Numbered from the stretch's first letter, positions 42,973 through 53,057 are shown. The stretch: DNA of 64,000 bases from Methylobacterium persicinum (GCF_022179525.1 NZ_BPQX01000020.1:41201-105200), one strand, 5' to 3'. The notes: generated from the letters alone by a model not told the origin. Program-made: numbers and translations.

Positions 42973-44322
42973 ATGGACATGCCGACCGTCGCGATCGTCG
43001 GCCGGCCGAATGTCGGCAAGTCGACGCTGTTCAACCGCCTCGTGGGCAAGAAGCTCGCCCTTGTGGACGACCGCCCCGGCGTGACCCGTGACCGGCGCGA
43101 GGGCGATGTCGCCTTCGGCGGCCTGATCTTCCGGGTCATCGACACCGCCGGCTTGGAAGAGGCCGACGACGACACCCTGACCGGCCGGATGCGGATGCAG
43201 ACCGAAGCGGCGATCCTCGCCGCCGACGTGGTGCTGTTCGTGATCGACGCCCGCGCCGGTGTTCTGCCGGCCGACCAATCCTTCGCCGAACTGACCCGCC
43301 GGGCGGGATGCCCGGTCATCCTCATCGCCAACAAGGCCGAGGGCGGGGCCGGTATGTCCGGCGCCTACGAGGCGTTCTCCCTTGGGCTCGGCGACCCGAT
43401 CCCCTTCTCCGCCGAGCACGGCGAAGGCCTCGGCGAATTGCACAACGCCCTGATCGAGGCCCTGCCGAAGCCCGATCCCGACGAGGAGGAAGACGAGGAC
43501 GGCTCCGGCAGCCGCTCGCTCCGCGTCGCCATCGTCGGGCGGCCCAATGCCGGCAAGTCGACGCTGATCAACAACATGCTCGGCGAGGAGCGACTGCTGG
43601 TCGGCCCGGAGGCCGGCATCACCCGCGATTCGATCTCCCTCGACTGGGAATGGCGGGGCCGGCGGATCAAGCTGCACGACACGGCCGGGATGCGCCGCCG
43701 CGCCCGCATCGACGACAAACTGGAGAAGCTCGCCGTCTCGGATGGGTTGCGCGCCGTCCGCTTCGCCGAGGTGGTGGTGGTGCTCCTCGACGCCACCATC
43801 CCCTTCGAGAAGCAGGATCTCACCATCGTCGACCTCGTGGAGAGCGAGGGCCGCGCCTTGGTGATCGGTCTCAACAAGTGGGACCTCGTGGCCGACCAGC
43901 CCGGCCTCCTCAAGCAGCTGCGCGAGGATTGCACCCGCCTGCTGCCGCAGGTGCGCGGGGTTTCCGTGGTGCCTCTCTCGGGCCTCGCCGGCCAGGGGGT
44001 CGACAAGCTGATGCAGGCGGTCGTCGATGCCGCCGCAGTGTGGGACCGGCGCGTCTCCACCTCGCGCATCAATGACTGGTTGAGCGAGGCGACGTCCCGC
44101 AACCCGCCCCCGGCGGTGTCGGGCCGGCGGATCAAGATCCGCTACGCCACCCAGGTGAAGAGCCGGCCGCCCCACTTCGCCCTGTTCGGCAACCAGCTCG
44201 ACGCGCTGCCGAAATCCTACACCCGCTACCTCGTGAACGGCCTGCGGGAGGCTTTCGACCTGCCCGGCACCCCGATCCGCCTGTCCCTGCGCACGTCCCA
44301 GAACCCGTTTGACAAGGGCTGA
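42973..44322 (+). CDS. der: Ribosome biogenesis GTPase Der
   Basis: Essential GTPase with two G domains in tandem, for maturation of the 50S subunit (449 aa). G1 is GRPNVGKST (10-18) and the second, near residue 189, [20 protein letters not shown] and [10 protein letters not shown] are the G3 regions, with NKAEGG and NKWDLV as G4. The C-terminal KH-like domain is basic ([40 protein letters not shown]). It begins 22 bp after the yfgM-like gene. Confidence 0.96.
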   Translation: MDMPTVAIVGRPNVGKSTLFNRLVGKKLALVDDRPGVTRDRREGDVAFGGLIFRVIDTAGLEEADDDTLTGRMRMQTEAAILAADVVLFVIDARAGVLPADQSFAELTRRAGCPVILIANKAEGGAGMSGAYEAFSLGLGDPIPFSAEHGEGLGELHNALIEALPKPDPDEEEDEDGSGSRSLRVAIVGRPNAGKSTLINNMLGEERLLVGPEAGITRDSISLDWEWRGRRIKLHDTAGMRRRARIDDKLEKLAVSDGLRAVRFAEVVVVLLDATIPFEKQDLTIVDLVESEGRALVIGLNKWDLVADQPGLLKQLREDCTRLLPQVRGVSVVPLSGLAGQGVDKLMQAVVDAAAVWDRRVSTSRINDWLSEATSRNPPPAVSGRRIKIRYATQVKSRPPHFALFGNQLDALPKSYTRYLVNGLREAFDLPGTPIRLSLRTSQNPFDKG

Positions 44323-44463
44323 GGACGAGCGGAGGCGGTCGTCTCGCACACCGTTACGAAACGTTACCGGCCGGATACCGCCCGGCCACGGAACGGATGC
44401 GGCCGACCTGTCTCATGGCCCCGTCGAACCCCGGACCGGGGCCGGCCGGACAGGAGCCAGACC

Positions 44464-44763
44464 ATGACACGCGCCACACCTTCGTTCCTTGCCCTCGCAG
44501 TGGTGCTGGGCCTCCCCGCCGCCGCCCTCGCGCAGGCGGAGGCGCCGGCCACGGGCGGACCCTCGGCCAGGGCCCAGTGCCGGGCACAGGTCGACAGCCG
44601 GAGCCTGACGGGGCCGGAGCGCAAGGCGGCGATGCACGATTGCATGAAGCCCCAACGCGACGCCTGCCGGAGCCAGGCCGTCGCCAAGGGCCTTGCGAAG
44701 GGGCCGGACCGCAAGGCCTTCATGCATCAGTGCCTGACCGGAAGCCTCGCTCAGGCGCAGTAG
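44464..44763 (+). CDS. PsiF-repeat secreted protein (99 aa)
   Basis: Signal peptide MTRATPSFLALAVVLGLPAA then ALAQAEA, followed by two copies of the PsiF-type repeat: CRAQVDSRSLTGPERKAAMH-DC and CRSQAVAKGLAKGPDRKAFM-HQC. Each repeat has two cysteines. The name comes from a phosphate-starvation-inducible E. coli protein; the role is unknown. Upstream, around 44351-44367, CGTTAC-GAAA-CGTTAC is a short direct repeat that might be an operator. Confidence 0.78.
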   Translation: MTRATPSFLALAVVLGLPAAALAQAEAPATGGPSARAQCRAQVDSRSLTGPERKAAMHDCMKPQRDACRSQAVAKGLAKGPDRKAFMHQCLTGSLAQAQ

Positions 44764-44830
44764 GGCGGCACCCGGCCCGATCCGGGGGCCTCGTGCTCCG
44801 GCGCCTTCACCTCGCGCCATGACCGTGGTG

Positions 44831-44865
44831 ATGACGTGATCCCAGCGTCCCGGAAACCGCCCTAG
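44831..44865. repeat. Solo terminus of the composite element (E3)
   Basis: GTGATCCCAGCGTCCCGGAA followed by ACCGCCCTAG matches the right-hand terminal repeat of elements at 27099 and 49276. No opposite terminus or family-1 palindrome is adjacent. The TAG within it is the stop codon of the histidine kinase reading frame. Confidence 0.5.
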
Positions 44866-47298
44866 CCCTCGATCAAACCGCGGATGCGCCCGGCCAGGGC
44901 GTCGAGGGCGAAGGGCTTCGTCAGCACCTGCGTGCCGGGGGCGAGGTGGCCATGGTTCAGGGCCGCGTTCTCGGCATAGCCGGTGATGAACAGCACCTTC
45001 AGGCCCGGCCGGCAGGTCCTGGCGGCATCCGCCATCTGCCGGCCGTTCATTCCCCCCGGCAGGCCCACATCCGTGATGAGCAGATCGATGCGCAGGTCGG
45101 ATCGCAGCAGCGTGAGGCCGCCGGGGCCGTCTTCCGCCTCGATGGCGCGGTAGCCGAGATCCTCCAGCACTTCGACGACCAGCATGCGCACGGTGGGCTC
45201 GTCGTCCACGACCAGCACCGTCTCGCCCGCCCGCGCCAGGGGCTTGGGCGGGCGGTTCTCGATCTCGTCCGGCCCTTCCGCCTCGCCGCGATGGCGGGGC
45301 AGGTAGAGGCAGACCGTCGTGCCACGCCCGACCTCGGAATAGATGCGCGCCTGCCCGCCGGACTGGCGGACGAATCCGTAGATCATCGACAGGCCGAGGC
45401 CGGTGCCCTCGCCCAGGGGCTTGGTGGTGAAGAACGGATCGAAGGCCTTGGCGACCACGTCCGGGGTCATGCCGGTGCCGTCGTCCGAGACGCAGATGGA
45501 CACGTACTGGCCCGGCGCGACGTCGCGTTCCGCCGCGGCCCGGTGATCGAGCCAGCGGTTGCAGGTCTCGATCACGATGCGCCCGCCCCCCGGCATGGCG
45601 TCCCGGGCGTTGATGCAGAGGTTCAGCAGGGCGTTCTCCAGCTGGCTCGGATCGACCAGGGTCGGCCAGAGCCCCCCGGCCGCCGCCACCTCCACCGTCA
45701 CCGGAGGTCCGACCGTGCGCCGGACCAGTTCCTCCATGCCGGCGACCAGCCGGTTCACGTCGGTGGGCTTCGGGTCGAGGGTCTGCCGGCGGGAGAAGGC
45801 CAGCAGGCGGTGCGTCAGCGCCGCCGCGCGCTTGGCCGCCCCCTGCGCCGCGGCGATGTAGCGGTCGAGCTCGCCCGTCCGCCCTTGCAGCACCCGGGTC
45901 TGCATCATCTCCAGGGAGCCGGCGATGCCCGCCAGCATGTTGTTGAAGTCGTGGGCGAGCCCCCCCGTGAGCTGGCCCACGGCCTCCATCTTCTGCGCCT
46001 GCCGCAGGGCCGCCTCGGTCCGCGCCAGGGCCTCGGCCCGCTCCCGTTCCGCGGTGACGTCGCGCCCCACCGCGTTGATCAGGTCCTCGCTCGGCCGCGT
46101 GGACCACGCGATCCAGCGGTAGCTCCCGTCCCTGGCCCGGTAGCGGTTGTCGAACCGGGCGTGGGACATGCCCCTGGACAGGTCCCGGACCCCCTCGCGG
46201 GGCCGGGCGGCGTCGTCGGGATGGACCAAGTCGGACAGGTTGCGCCCGAGGAGTTCGTCCTCGCGCCAGCCCAGGATCTCGGTCCAGGCCGGGTTCACCG
46301 CGGTGATGACGCCCTCGAAGGTGCAGCGGAGCATGAGGTCGCGGGACAGTTGCCAGAGGGCGTTGCGGTCGGCGGTGCGCTCCGCCACCAGCCGCTCCAG
46401 TTCCGCCGCCCGGCGCTTGCCCTCGTCGATGTCGACATCGGTGCCGACCCAGCGGGCGATCGCTCCGGCCGCGTCGCGGACCGGTTCGGCCCGGACCAGG
46501 AACCAGCGGTAGGCCCCGTCCGCCCGGCGGAGGCGCATCTCGTGCTGGTAGACGACGCCCGTGGCGAGGGCGTGCGCCCAGTCCGCGGCGGCCGGCGGCG
46601 CGGTCCTCCGGATGCACCACCGTCTGCCACGCCAGGGGCCCTTCCAGGCCACCCGGCGGCATGCCGGTATAGGCGTAGGTCTGCGCGTTGAACCACGTCA
46701 GGCTGCCGTCCGGGCGGGCCGACCAGACGTGGTTCGGGATCGCCTCGGTGAGGATGCGGAACTGCTCCTCGCTCTCCCGCAGGCGTTCCTCGGCCCGCTT
46801 GCGCTCGGTGATATCGCGGAACAGCACCGACACCTGGCGGCGGCTCGCCGGCTCGACCCGGGCGGCGGAGACCTCGATATGGCGGCCCACGGCGACGAAG
46901 GCCCGCTCGAAGCGGACCGGCACGCCGCTGCGCAGCACCCCGCCGTAGAGGTCGAGCCACCCCTCCTCCTCGCCGGGGGCGATCTCGCGCAACCGCTTGC
47001 CGACGATGTCCGGGATGCCCGTATGCCGCTGGTAGCCGGAATTGGCCTCCACATGGACGTAGTCGCTCATCGGGCCGTCGGGACCGTCGATGAACTCGAT
47101 GATGCAGAACCCGTCATCCACCGCCTCGAACAGGGCGCGGTAGCGCTGTTCGCTCTCGGCCAGGGCCATCCGGACGGCGCGCTCCGAGTCCCCCCGGGCC
47201 GGTGTGCCGGGAGAGCCGGCCTCGGCCCGGAGCCGGGCCGCTTCCTCTTCGAAGGCGGCGGCGCGATCGAGCAAGATCTCTGGCTTGGGCCGGTCCAT
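44862..47298 (-). pseudogene. PAS-domain hybrid histidine kinase, split by a frameshift
   Basis: Sensor kinase of about 812 residues if joined. Frame 1 (ATG 47298 to about 46600) has an N-terminal coiled coil and two PAS domains, reading through WQTVVHPEDRAA. Frame 2 (from about 46583) continues with ADWAHALATG, finishes that PAS domain, adds a third PAS (FEGVITAVNPAWTEILGWRE), the H-box AVGQLTGGLAHDFNNMLAGI, the ATPase NLCINARDAMPGGG and GEGTGLGLSMIYGFVRQSGG, and a receiver domain (VVDDEPTVRMLVVE, DLLITDVGLP, KPFALD). The sixteen bases between, all G or C, are one too many for an open join. Either a real inactivating indel or a sequencing error. Confidence 0.8.
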
Positions 47299-47858
47299 GG
47301 AATCGTACTGCAGGACTGTCAGCCCCGTTGTAGTCTCAAAGCCTTACCGAATACGGGACGACCGAAACGGGACAAGCACGGCAAAGTCATGGCAGGAAAC
47401 CTGTCAGGCCTAGTGGAGCCGGCGATCTCGCCCGACGGCGGCGCAATTTCGCTCTCAGGTTGAACTCTTTGATCCATGTAATTGTCCCGGGGCGGCGTCA
47501 TCCGCACTGTCGCCGGGTCGGATCCGTCCGGCCGGCCCTGCCGAGTGTGGCATCCCCCCGTTCATGGTCGGTGGGGCCGTTCCTGCGGACAAGCTCCTGG
47601 CCCGTCACCAGGATTCGCGTCGGCCACCACGGCCGCTTTCCTTATTTCTAATTTATTTACCTTTTTAATCCGCGAGATCCCGCCAACTCTGTTTTTGAAT
47701 AGTATAGATTATTTAGGAATCGCCTGCCATTCTAGCGATCCGTCCGAGTCGGAAACGCTCATAATGTCGACTGGGTCATGGTACCACGTCTCCATGTGCT
47801 GGTGCGATGCATGGCTCTCCGGCCGGTCTACTCACGCGGGTGAGGGTGGGTCGGCCGA
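47299..47858. other. 560-bp divergent region without a gene
   Basis: The longest gene-free stretch here, with the window's most AT-rich part at 47640-47730 (TTCTAATTTATTTACC, ATAGTATAGATTATTTAGG). It must carry the promoters for the kinase and the PilZ gene. ORFs in it have atypical composition and no ribosome-binding site. No RNA gene recognised. Confidence 0.45.
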
Positions 47859-48254
47859 ATGACCACTGAGACTGCCGCGGACATCATGTTCCGCAACGTG
47901 CGCCGCGAGGAGCGCAAGGAGACGAACTGGATCGCCAAGATCCGGCTCTTCGACGGCAGCGAGATCGCGACGTCGGTCAAGGACATCTCCGCCTCGGGCG
48001 CCCGGCTCGCCGTGCCGGAATCCATGGAGCTTCCCGAGCGCTTCATGTTCCGGGTCATCGGGCACGACTTCGTCTGCGCGGTGAAGGTGGCATGGCGCCG
48101 GGGCTCCCAGGTCGGGGTCCGGATCGAGCGGGTCGGCAAGCTGGACACGAAGACGGTCAAGCCACAACAGGAAGAGGCACCTGCGGCGGCGGAGACCAAG
48201 GAGACCGGTGGCGACATGATGCGCAGGCGCGGCAGCCGGATCTCGCAGTTCTAG
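47859..48254 (+). CDS. PilZ-domain protein
   Basis: 131-residue protein dominated by a PilZ domain: FRNVRREERKETNWIAKIRL carries the RxxxR c-di-GMP-binding arginines, and VKDISASGARLAVPESMELP the D/NxSxxG motif. It probably senses cyclic di-GMP and relays it to motility or surface polysaccharide systems. The C-terminus is charged and probably disordered (QQEEAPAAAETKETGGDMMR). It stands alone after an AT-rich promoter region. Confidence 0.87.
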   Translation: MTTETAADIMFRNVRREERKETNWIAKIRLFDGSEIATSVKDISASGARLAVPESMELPERFMFRVIGHDFVCAVKVAWRRGSQVGVRIERVGKLDTKTVKPQQEEAPAAAETKETGGDMMRRRGSRISQF

Positions 48255-48310
48255 CAGGCTGCTGCAAAGGCCCTATGAGGGTGTCCTCAAAGGTGGCAGA
48301 TCCGAAGCTC

Positions 48311-48802
48311 TCACTTCGGGGCCGGCGGCATCCTTTCCTGCACGAGGTACTTCACCCCGTGCTCGAACGAGGTGTCGGTGTCGCCGCGGATATCGACGCT
48401 GTAGGCCTGCTCGGGCGTGCCTGCCTTGAGATCCTTCACATAGACATTGATGTTGAGGATCAGCGCCGAGACCTTCTGGATCTCGCCGGTGATGGCCACA
48501 TCCGCACCGAGCTTGCGGGCGTAGTCGTCCGCGCAGCCGCCGCATTGGCGCAGGTCAGCACCATCGCGGACCTCGTCCCTCACCGGCGCCGTGGACACGA
48601 TCCGGTAGCGGCCCGTATCCGCGAGCCGCTGCCTCAGGAGGTCGCTGATGGGCCGCAGGCGCTTCGTATCCGCCTCGGTCGGCCCCTGGGCCCCGAGATT
48701 GGCGAGCTGGAAATCGAACACCGCCGCCTTCGGCGGCTCCGCCCGGGCGGCGGTGGCGGCCAGGACCGCGATCGCGGCCAGCGGCAGGGCACGGCACGTC
48801 AT
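48311..48802 (-). CDS. DUF3280/DUF2380-type periplasmic protein
   Basis: 163-residue protein with signal peptide MTCRALPLAAIAVLAATAAR followed by AEPPK. The mature part has AVFDFQLANLG, a paired-cysteine motif LRQCGGCADDYARKLGADVA, and GEIQKVSALILNINVYVKDL. This pattern fits the DUF3280 (or DUF2380) domain, whose role is not established. AGAGGA lies six bases before ATG 48802. It diverges from a ModE-like regulator gene. Confidence 0.75.
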   Translation of the reverse strand: MTCRALPLAAIAVLAATAARAEPPKAAVFDFQLANLGAQGPTEADTKRLRPISDLLRQRLADTGRYRIVSTAPVRDEVRDGADLRQCGGCADDYARKLGADVAITGEIQKVSALILNINVYVKDLKAGTPEQAYSVDIRGDTDTSFEHGVKYLVQERMPPAPK

Positions 48803-48907
48803 GGGATGTCCTCTCGGTCTGCCTGAGGGAAACGCCCCGGGGAGGCACACCGTCCCCGAGCCGTGATACTGCGGGCCGGAGAGGGCTGCGGAGGCGGCTT
48901 CGGACCA

Positions 48908-49249
48908 ATGGCGCAGCTCAGCATTCGGATCGATCTCGGCCCGGACTTCCGGATCGGGCCGGGCAAGATCGCGCTTCTGGAGATGATCGCCCGGCACGGC
49001 TCGATCTCCGCGGCGGGTCGGGCGCTCGGCATGTCCTACCGGCGGGCCTGGATGCTCGTGGAGGCGATGAATACGGGCTTCGGCCGGCCGGTGGTGGAGG
49101 CGCAGAGTGGCGGCCGCTCGGGCGGCGGTGCCCGCCTCTCTCCCCTCGGCGCCGACCTCGTCGCCCGCTACCGGGCGATCGAGCGCGAGGCTACCGCCGC
49201 CGCCGCACCGTTCCTCGACGGGCTCGCCCCCGGCCCGGACGGGCACTGA
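48908..49249 (+). CDS. ModE-like winged-helix transcriptional regulator
   Basis: 113-residue DNA-binding protein matching the N-terminal LysR/ModE helix-turn-helix: RIDLGPDFRIGPGKIALLEM, IARHGSISAAGRALGMSYRR, AWMLVEAMNTGFGRPVVEAQ and SGGRSGGGARLSPLG. It lacks the C-terminal molybdate-binding domains of full ModE, so the ligand is unclear. ATG 48908 was chosen over 48863 because the family begins close to this point. Its divergent neighbour encodes a DUF3280 protein, a possible target. Confidence 0.82.
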   Translation: MAQLSIRIDLGPDFRIGPGKIALLEMIARHGSISAAGRALGMSYRRAWMLVEAMNTGFGRPVVEAQSGGRSGGGARLSPLGADLVARYRAIEREATAAAAPFLDGLAPGPDGH

Positions 49250-49275
49250 CGGGCGGGGATGTCCGCGGCGTCCTG

Positions 49276-49448
49276 CTGAAGCGGTTTCGGGTTGATCTGG
49301 ATCGCCCGCTCAACCGTCTTTGCGAGCGACAGCGAAGCAACCCAGGGCAGCGGAACCTGCCCGGATGTGGCGGATCCCTGAATTGCTTCGCTTCGCTCGC
49401 AAAGACGAGAGACGCGGCATGATTCGAGGATGACAGAACACGCTCTAG
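49276..49448. mobile_element. Composite MITE-like element E2
   Basis: The left end CTGAAGCGGTTTCGGGTTGA with TCTGGATC mirrors the right end GATTCGAGGATGACAGAACA with CGCTCTAG. A full family-1 palindrome (49315-49407) lies between them. Same plan as element E1 at 27099. The TAG in the right terminus is the stop codon of the carboxylate-amine ligase gene. Confidence 0.55.
49315..49407. repeat. Palindromic repeat family 1, copy in element E2
   Basis: Ends CGTCTTTGCGAGCG / CGCTCGCAAAGACG pair exactly. Confidence 0.85.
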
Positions 49449-50563
49449 ATGACCGCCCCCGCGATCCAGTCCACGGCGGCGACAAGGCCGGCGGAGTGGT
49501 CCGACCCTGCGGCCCGCGCCGCCGCGTAGGCCGCGACCTGCCGGTCGGCGCTTGTACCCTCCGCGGCGATGGCACGGGCGCGCGCTACCTCCGGCACGCA
49601 ACCCAGGGCGTCCGCATCCTCCGCGATCAGGGCCAGCACCGCGTCCAGGGCTTCGTTGAAGGGGACCGCCCCGCCGCGGGCCTCGTCGATCAGGGCGGCG
49701 CGGACGCCATCCCGCTGGGCTCGCCAGAGGTTCTCGAGGGTGAGGGCCCGGGAGACGCCGTCGAGGCCGGCATTGAGATCGGGCCGGCGCACGCAGAGCC
49801 GCACGAGGCAGCGGAACAGGGCCGCGAGGCAGAGGGAATCCTCGAGCCGGGTGCAGGCGTCGGCGATCCGCAGCTCCAGGGTCGGGTACTTGATCGAGGG
49901 ACGCAGGGACCACCACAGGTAGCTCGCATCGGCGATGGCGCCCGCCCGAGTCATGATCGCTACGAACCGGTCATGGGCGGCGGCGTCGGCAAAGATCTCC
50001 GGGAGCCCGGTGCGGGGCAATTCGCCGAACACGCTGAGGCGGTAGGCCATGAGGCCCGTGGCCTCCCCCTGCCAGAACGGCGAGGAGGCCGAGAGGGCGA
50101 GCAGCATCGGCTGGAACGGCAGAAGCCGGTTCATGAGATCGATGCGCCCGTCGGGATCGGGCACCTCGATATGGACATGCATGCCGCAGATCAGCGCCCG
50201 CCGGGCGGCGATGCCGAGATCGGAGAGGATGCCCTGGTAGCGCTCGCCGTCCGATGCGGTCTGGCTTTCGCGCCTCGCGACGGGATGGGTGCCGCAGGAC
50301 AGGAGGGTCAGCCCGTGGCGGCCCGCGATCATCGCGAGGCGGGCGCGCTGCCCGCCGAGGTTGCGGCGTGCTTCGTCCATCACGGCGAGCGGCGGGGTGC
50401 ACAGCTCGATCTGCGCCGCGACCAGCTCGCGTCCGGTCTCCGGCAGCCCCGCCTTCGCCTCGGCATGAAAGGCCGCAAGGTCGCCCTGCGGCGTTCCCCG
50501 GGTCCGCGCATCGGCCAGGAAATATTCCTCTTCGATGCCGAAGCTGTAGGGATGGCCGCTCAT
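49445..50563 (-). CDS. Carboxylate-amine ligase (YbdK / GCS2 family)
   Basis: 372-residue ATP-dependent ligase of the glutamate-cysteine ligase type-2 family. SFGIEEEYFLAD is the opening metal/ATP motif; QIELCTPPL, CGMHVHIEVPD and the later PTLELRIADACTRLED complete the site. Family members ligate an amino acid to a carboxylate; true substrates for YbdK-type proteins are mostly unknown. ATG 50563 overlaps the reductase stop by four bases, so the two are translationally coupled. Its TAG stop lies inside element E2. Confidence 0.87.
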   Translation of the reverse strand: MSGHPYSFGIEEEYFLADARTRGTPQGDLAAFHAEAKAGLPETGRELVAAQIELCTPPLAVMDEARRNLGGQRARLAMIAGRHGLTLLSCGTHPVARRESQTASDGERYQGILSDLGIAARRALICGMHVHIEVPDPDGRIDLMNRLLPFQPMLLALSASSPFWQGEATGLMAYRLSVFGELPRTGLPEIFADAAAHDRFVAIMTRAGAIADASYLWWSLRPSIKYPTLELRIADACTRLEDSLCLAALFRCLVRLCVRRPDLNAGLDGVSRALTLENLWRAQRDGVRAALIDEARGGAVPFNEALDAVLALIAEDADALGCVPEVARARAIAAEGTSADRQVAAYAAARAAGSDHSAGLVAAVDWIAGAVI

Positions 50564-50970
50564 GCGCCGCGCAGGCCGCCGCCGACGAGCCAGGCCGGAT
50601 CGAACCAGCGGTCGGCCTCCCCGTCATAGGGAAGGCGGGTGATGTCCCATTGCTGGATGAAGGGCGCATAGACGTTCCACACCGCGATCCCGCCGCCGAC
50701 GAAGATCCGCCGGCCGGGATAGCGGGCGAGGACCGCCCGCGGGTCCTCGTGGGAGCGGATCACGTCAATGGTGCGGTCGCGGAAGGCGAAGTCCGGAACC
50801 GACGCGATGGTCTTGGGGCCGGCGATCAGCACGTGGCCCTGCGTCTCTGCGAAGAAGCGAGTCACGTCCTCGACGTAGAGCGGATCGGTGTTGCCCTCCC
50901 AGGGCAGATGCCCGTGCAGGCCGAGCTGGCCCCGCTGCCCGATGGCGCACATCGCCCGCACGTCGATCAT
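50560..50970 (-). CDS. Dihydrofolate reductase-fold protein, possibly dihydromethanopterin reductase DmrA
   Basis: 136-residue reductase with DHFR-like features: MIDVRAMCAIGQRGQLGLHG, HLPW, GHVLIAGPKTIAS and RIFVGGGIAVWNVYAPFIQQ. At about 15 kDa it is smaller than typical FolA (about 18 kDa). Methylobacterium DmrA, which reduces dihydromethanopterin for C1 metabolism, is a DHFR homologue of this size, so DmrA is a serious alternative, not proved here. Coupled to the downstream GCS2-type ligase (ATGA). Confidence 0.8.
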   Translation of the reverse strand: MIDVRAMCAIGQRGQLGLHGHLPWEGNTDPLYVEDVTRFFAETQGHVLIAGPKTIASVPDFAFRDRTIDVIRSHEDPRAVLARYPGRRIFVGGGIAVWNVYAPFIQQWDITRLPYDGEADRWFDPAWLVGGGLRGA

Positions 50971-51204
50971 TCGGTGTCTCCCGCCCTCCGGCCCGTCATA
51001 GCCGCCCGCCCCCCGGGCGACCAGCGGAGGGACAGCCGTTCCGCCGCGTTTCCGGCATCAGGCCAATTAATCAATCACTACGCTTCATCTATGAAATATA
51101 ACTCCAAAGCTATCAAGAAATCTATGTAAGAACGTCGCGTTAACAACCGCAGTCTTAAAAGCTGTCATCTCAGGCGAAGGTTCTTCCGCTTCCGGATCTT
51201 TCCC

Positions 51205-52896
51205 ATGCGTGCCTTTAACGATCTCAAGCTCATCGCCAAGCTCGCCCTCCCGGCGGCGCTCGTCCTGCTCATGGCGGTGGGGCTCGTGCTCATGGCCCGC
51301 TCCGGCCTCGACACCCTGCGCCACACCACCGACGAGGTCGTCGAGCAGCAGGTGAACCGGGTCGTCGCCGCCCTGCGGATGGCGGACGCCCTGAACGCGG
51401 CCACGATCGCGCAGAAGGGCGTGATCGTGGAGGGCAGCGGCGACGTGCTCCAGACCCTGGCGGTGCGCCATCAGGAGGCCGTGGCCCGGGCGGAGCGCGA
51501 GGCCGACCGCCTCGTCTCCCTCGGCGCCGATGCCGGGCAGCGCACCCAGGACGAGGCCGCCCGCGGGGTGGTGAAGGACTACCTCGCCTTCTCCGACAAG
51601 GTGGTCACCAACGCCAAGCAGGGCATGACCGACATCGCCTTCGCCATGTCCACCCAGGAGGATGCCGCCCTCCGGGCGAAGGCCCTCGCCGCCGTCGAGG
51701 CGAGGGTGACGCAGGCCCTGGCCGACCTCGCCGCGGCGCGGGAGACCGCCGGGCAGGTCGCCGGCTCCACGAAGGACCGCCTGACCTGGCTGGCAGCGGT
51801 CGGCCTGAGCGCGGCTTTCGCCCTGCTCGCGGCCATCGCGGTGCTCGGTATCGCCCGTCCCCTCGCCCGCATGGCGCAGGCGATGAACGACCTTGCGGCG
51901 GGTGACCTCGCCGTGACCGTGGTGGGAACGGAGCGCCGGGACGAGGTCGGGCTCCTCGCCCGGGCGCTGCAGGTCTTCAAGGACGACGCCGCCACGGCCC
52001 GGCGCCTGTCCGCATCGGAAGTCTCCCGCAGCGAAGCCGCCGCGGGACGGGCGGCAGCCCTGGACAGCCTCGCCCGGTCCTTCGAGGAGCGGGTCTCCGG
52101 CCTGACCGGCGCCCTCTCGGCGGCCTCCGGTGAGTTGGAAGCCACCGCCCGGTCCATGACCGGCACCGCGCAGGACGGGACCGGCCGCACCATCGCGGCG
52201 GGCGCCGTCGCCCGGCAGACCTCCGAGAGCGTGCAGACCGCCGCCGCCGCCAGCGAGGAGATGACCGCGTCGATCCGCGAGATCGTGGATCAGGTCGCCC
52301 AATCCTCCGAGATGGCCGAGCGGGCCGTCGCGGATGCGAAGCGGACCGATGCGACGGTGCAGCAGCTCTCCGCCGCCGCCATGCGGATCGGCGAGGTGGT
52401 GCAGATGATCTCCGCCATCGCCGGCCAGACCAACCTCCTCGCCCTGAATGCGACGATCGAGGCGGCCCGGGCCGGGGAAGCCGGCAGGGGCTTCGCCGTC
52501 GTAGCCGCGGAGGTGAAGGAACTCGCCGGCCAGACGGCCCGCGCCACCGACGAGATCGGCGTGCAGGTCGGCCAGATCCAGGCGGCGACCCAGGCCGCCG
52601 TGGGCGACATCCGCCGCATCGGCGACGCCATCGGCGAGATGTCCGCCCGGGTCGGGGGCGTGGCCGCGGCCATGGAACAACAGGGCAGTGCCACGGGGGA
52701 GATCGCCCGAAGCGTCGCCCATGCGGCCGGGGGTACCGCCGAGGTGAGCGCCACCCTCGCCGAGTTGCGCGACGGGAGCGAGCGCACGGGTCAGGCCGCC
52801 GCCCGGGTGCTCGAGGCCGCCCGGGCCCTGTCGACCCAGTCGGAGCGGCTCACGCAGGAGGTCGGCGGCTTCCTGGCAGAGGTGAAGGCGGCGTAA
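51205..52896 (+). CDS. Methyl-accepting chemotaxis protein
   Basis: Chemoreceptor of 563 residues. Two transmembrane helices (about 13-30 and 194-216) bracket a helical periplasmic sensor, followed by a HAMP domain (about 217-262), adaptation helices, and the signalling hairpin tip [20 protein letters not shown] with [11 protein letters not shown] (residues 405-434). No C-terminal CheR/CheB docking pentapeptide. No che genes nearby, so it signals in trans. The 234 bp upstream contain an AT-rich patch (AATTAATCAATCACTACGC) likely to hold the promoter. Confidence 0.93.
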   Translation: MRAFNDLKLIAKLALPAALVLLMAVGLVLMARSGLDTLRHTTDEVVEQQVNRVVAALRMADALNAATIAQKGVIVEGSGDVLQTLAVRHQEAVARAEREADRLVSLGADAGQRTQDEAARGVVKDYLAFSDKVVTNAKQGMTDIAFAMSTQEDAALRAKALAAVEARVTQALADLAAARETAGQVAGSTKDRLTWLAAVGLSAAFALLAAIAVLGIARPLARMAQAMNDLAAGDLAVTVVGTERRDEVGLLARALQVFKDDAATARRLSASEVSRSEAAAGRAAALDSLARSFEERVSGLTGALSAASGELEATARSMTGTAQDGTGRTIAAGAVARQTSESVQTAAAASEEMTASIREIVDQVAQSSEMAERAVADAKRTDATVQQLSAAAMRIGEVVQMISAIAGQTNLLALNATIEAARAGEAGRGFAVVAAEVKELAGQTARATDEIGVQVGQIQAATQAAVGDIRRIGDAIGEMSARVGGVAAAMEQQGSATGEIARSVAHAAGGTAEVSATLAELRDGSERTGQAAARVLEAARALSTQSERLTQEVGGFLAEVKAA

Positions 52897-52951
52897 GGAC
52901 GCCACCCCCAACGCCTGCGGTCAGGGTGGTAGAACTCGTCCCACCTTCTCT

Positions 52952-53057
52952 CTCATCCTGAGGTGCCCGCCCCGGCGGGCCTCGAAGGAGGGCTTCAGAA
53001 AACGTCGCGATCCCTGGATCCCTCCTTCGAGGCCGCTTCGCGGCACCTCAGGATGAG
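52952..53057. repeat. Palindromic repeat family 2, copy C
   Basis: 106 bp from CTCATCCTGAG to CTCAGGATGAG in the gap between two convergent genes. Closely similar to the copy at 12693 and to the one inside the ligase gene. Confidence 0.85.

Noticed and set aside
47482-47862. 126-residue plus-strand ORF in the 560-bp gap
   Set aside because: No ribosome-binding site, atypical AT-rich middle, overlaps the PilZ start and has no recognisable domain.
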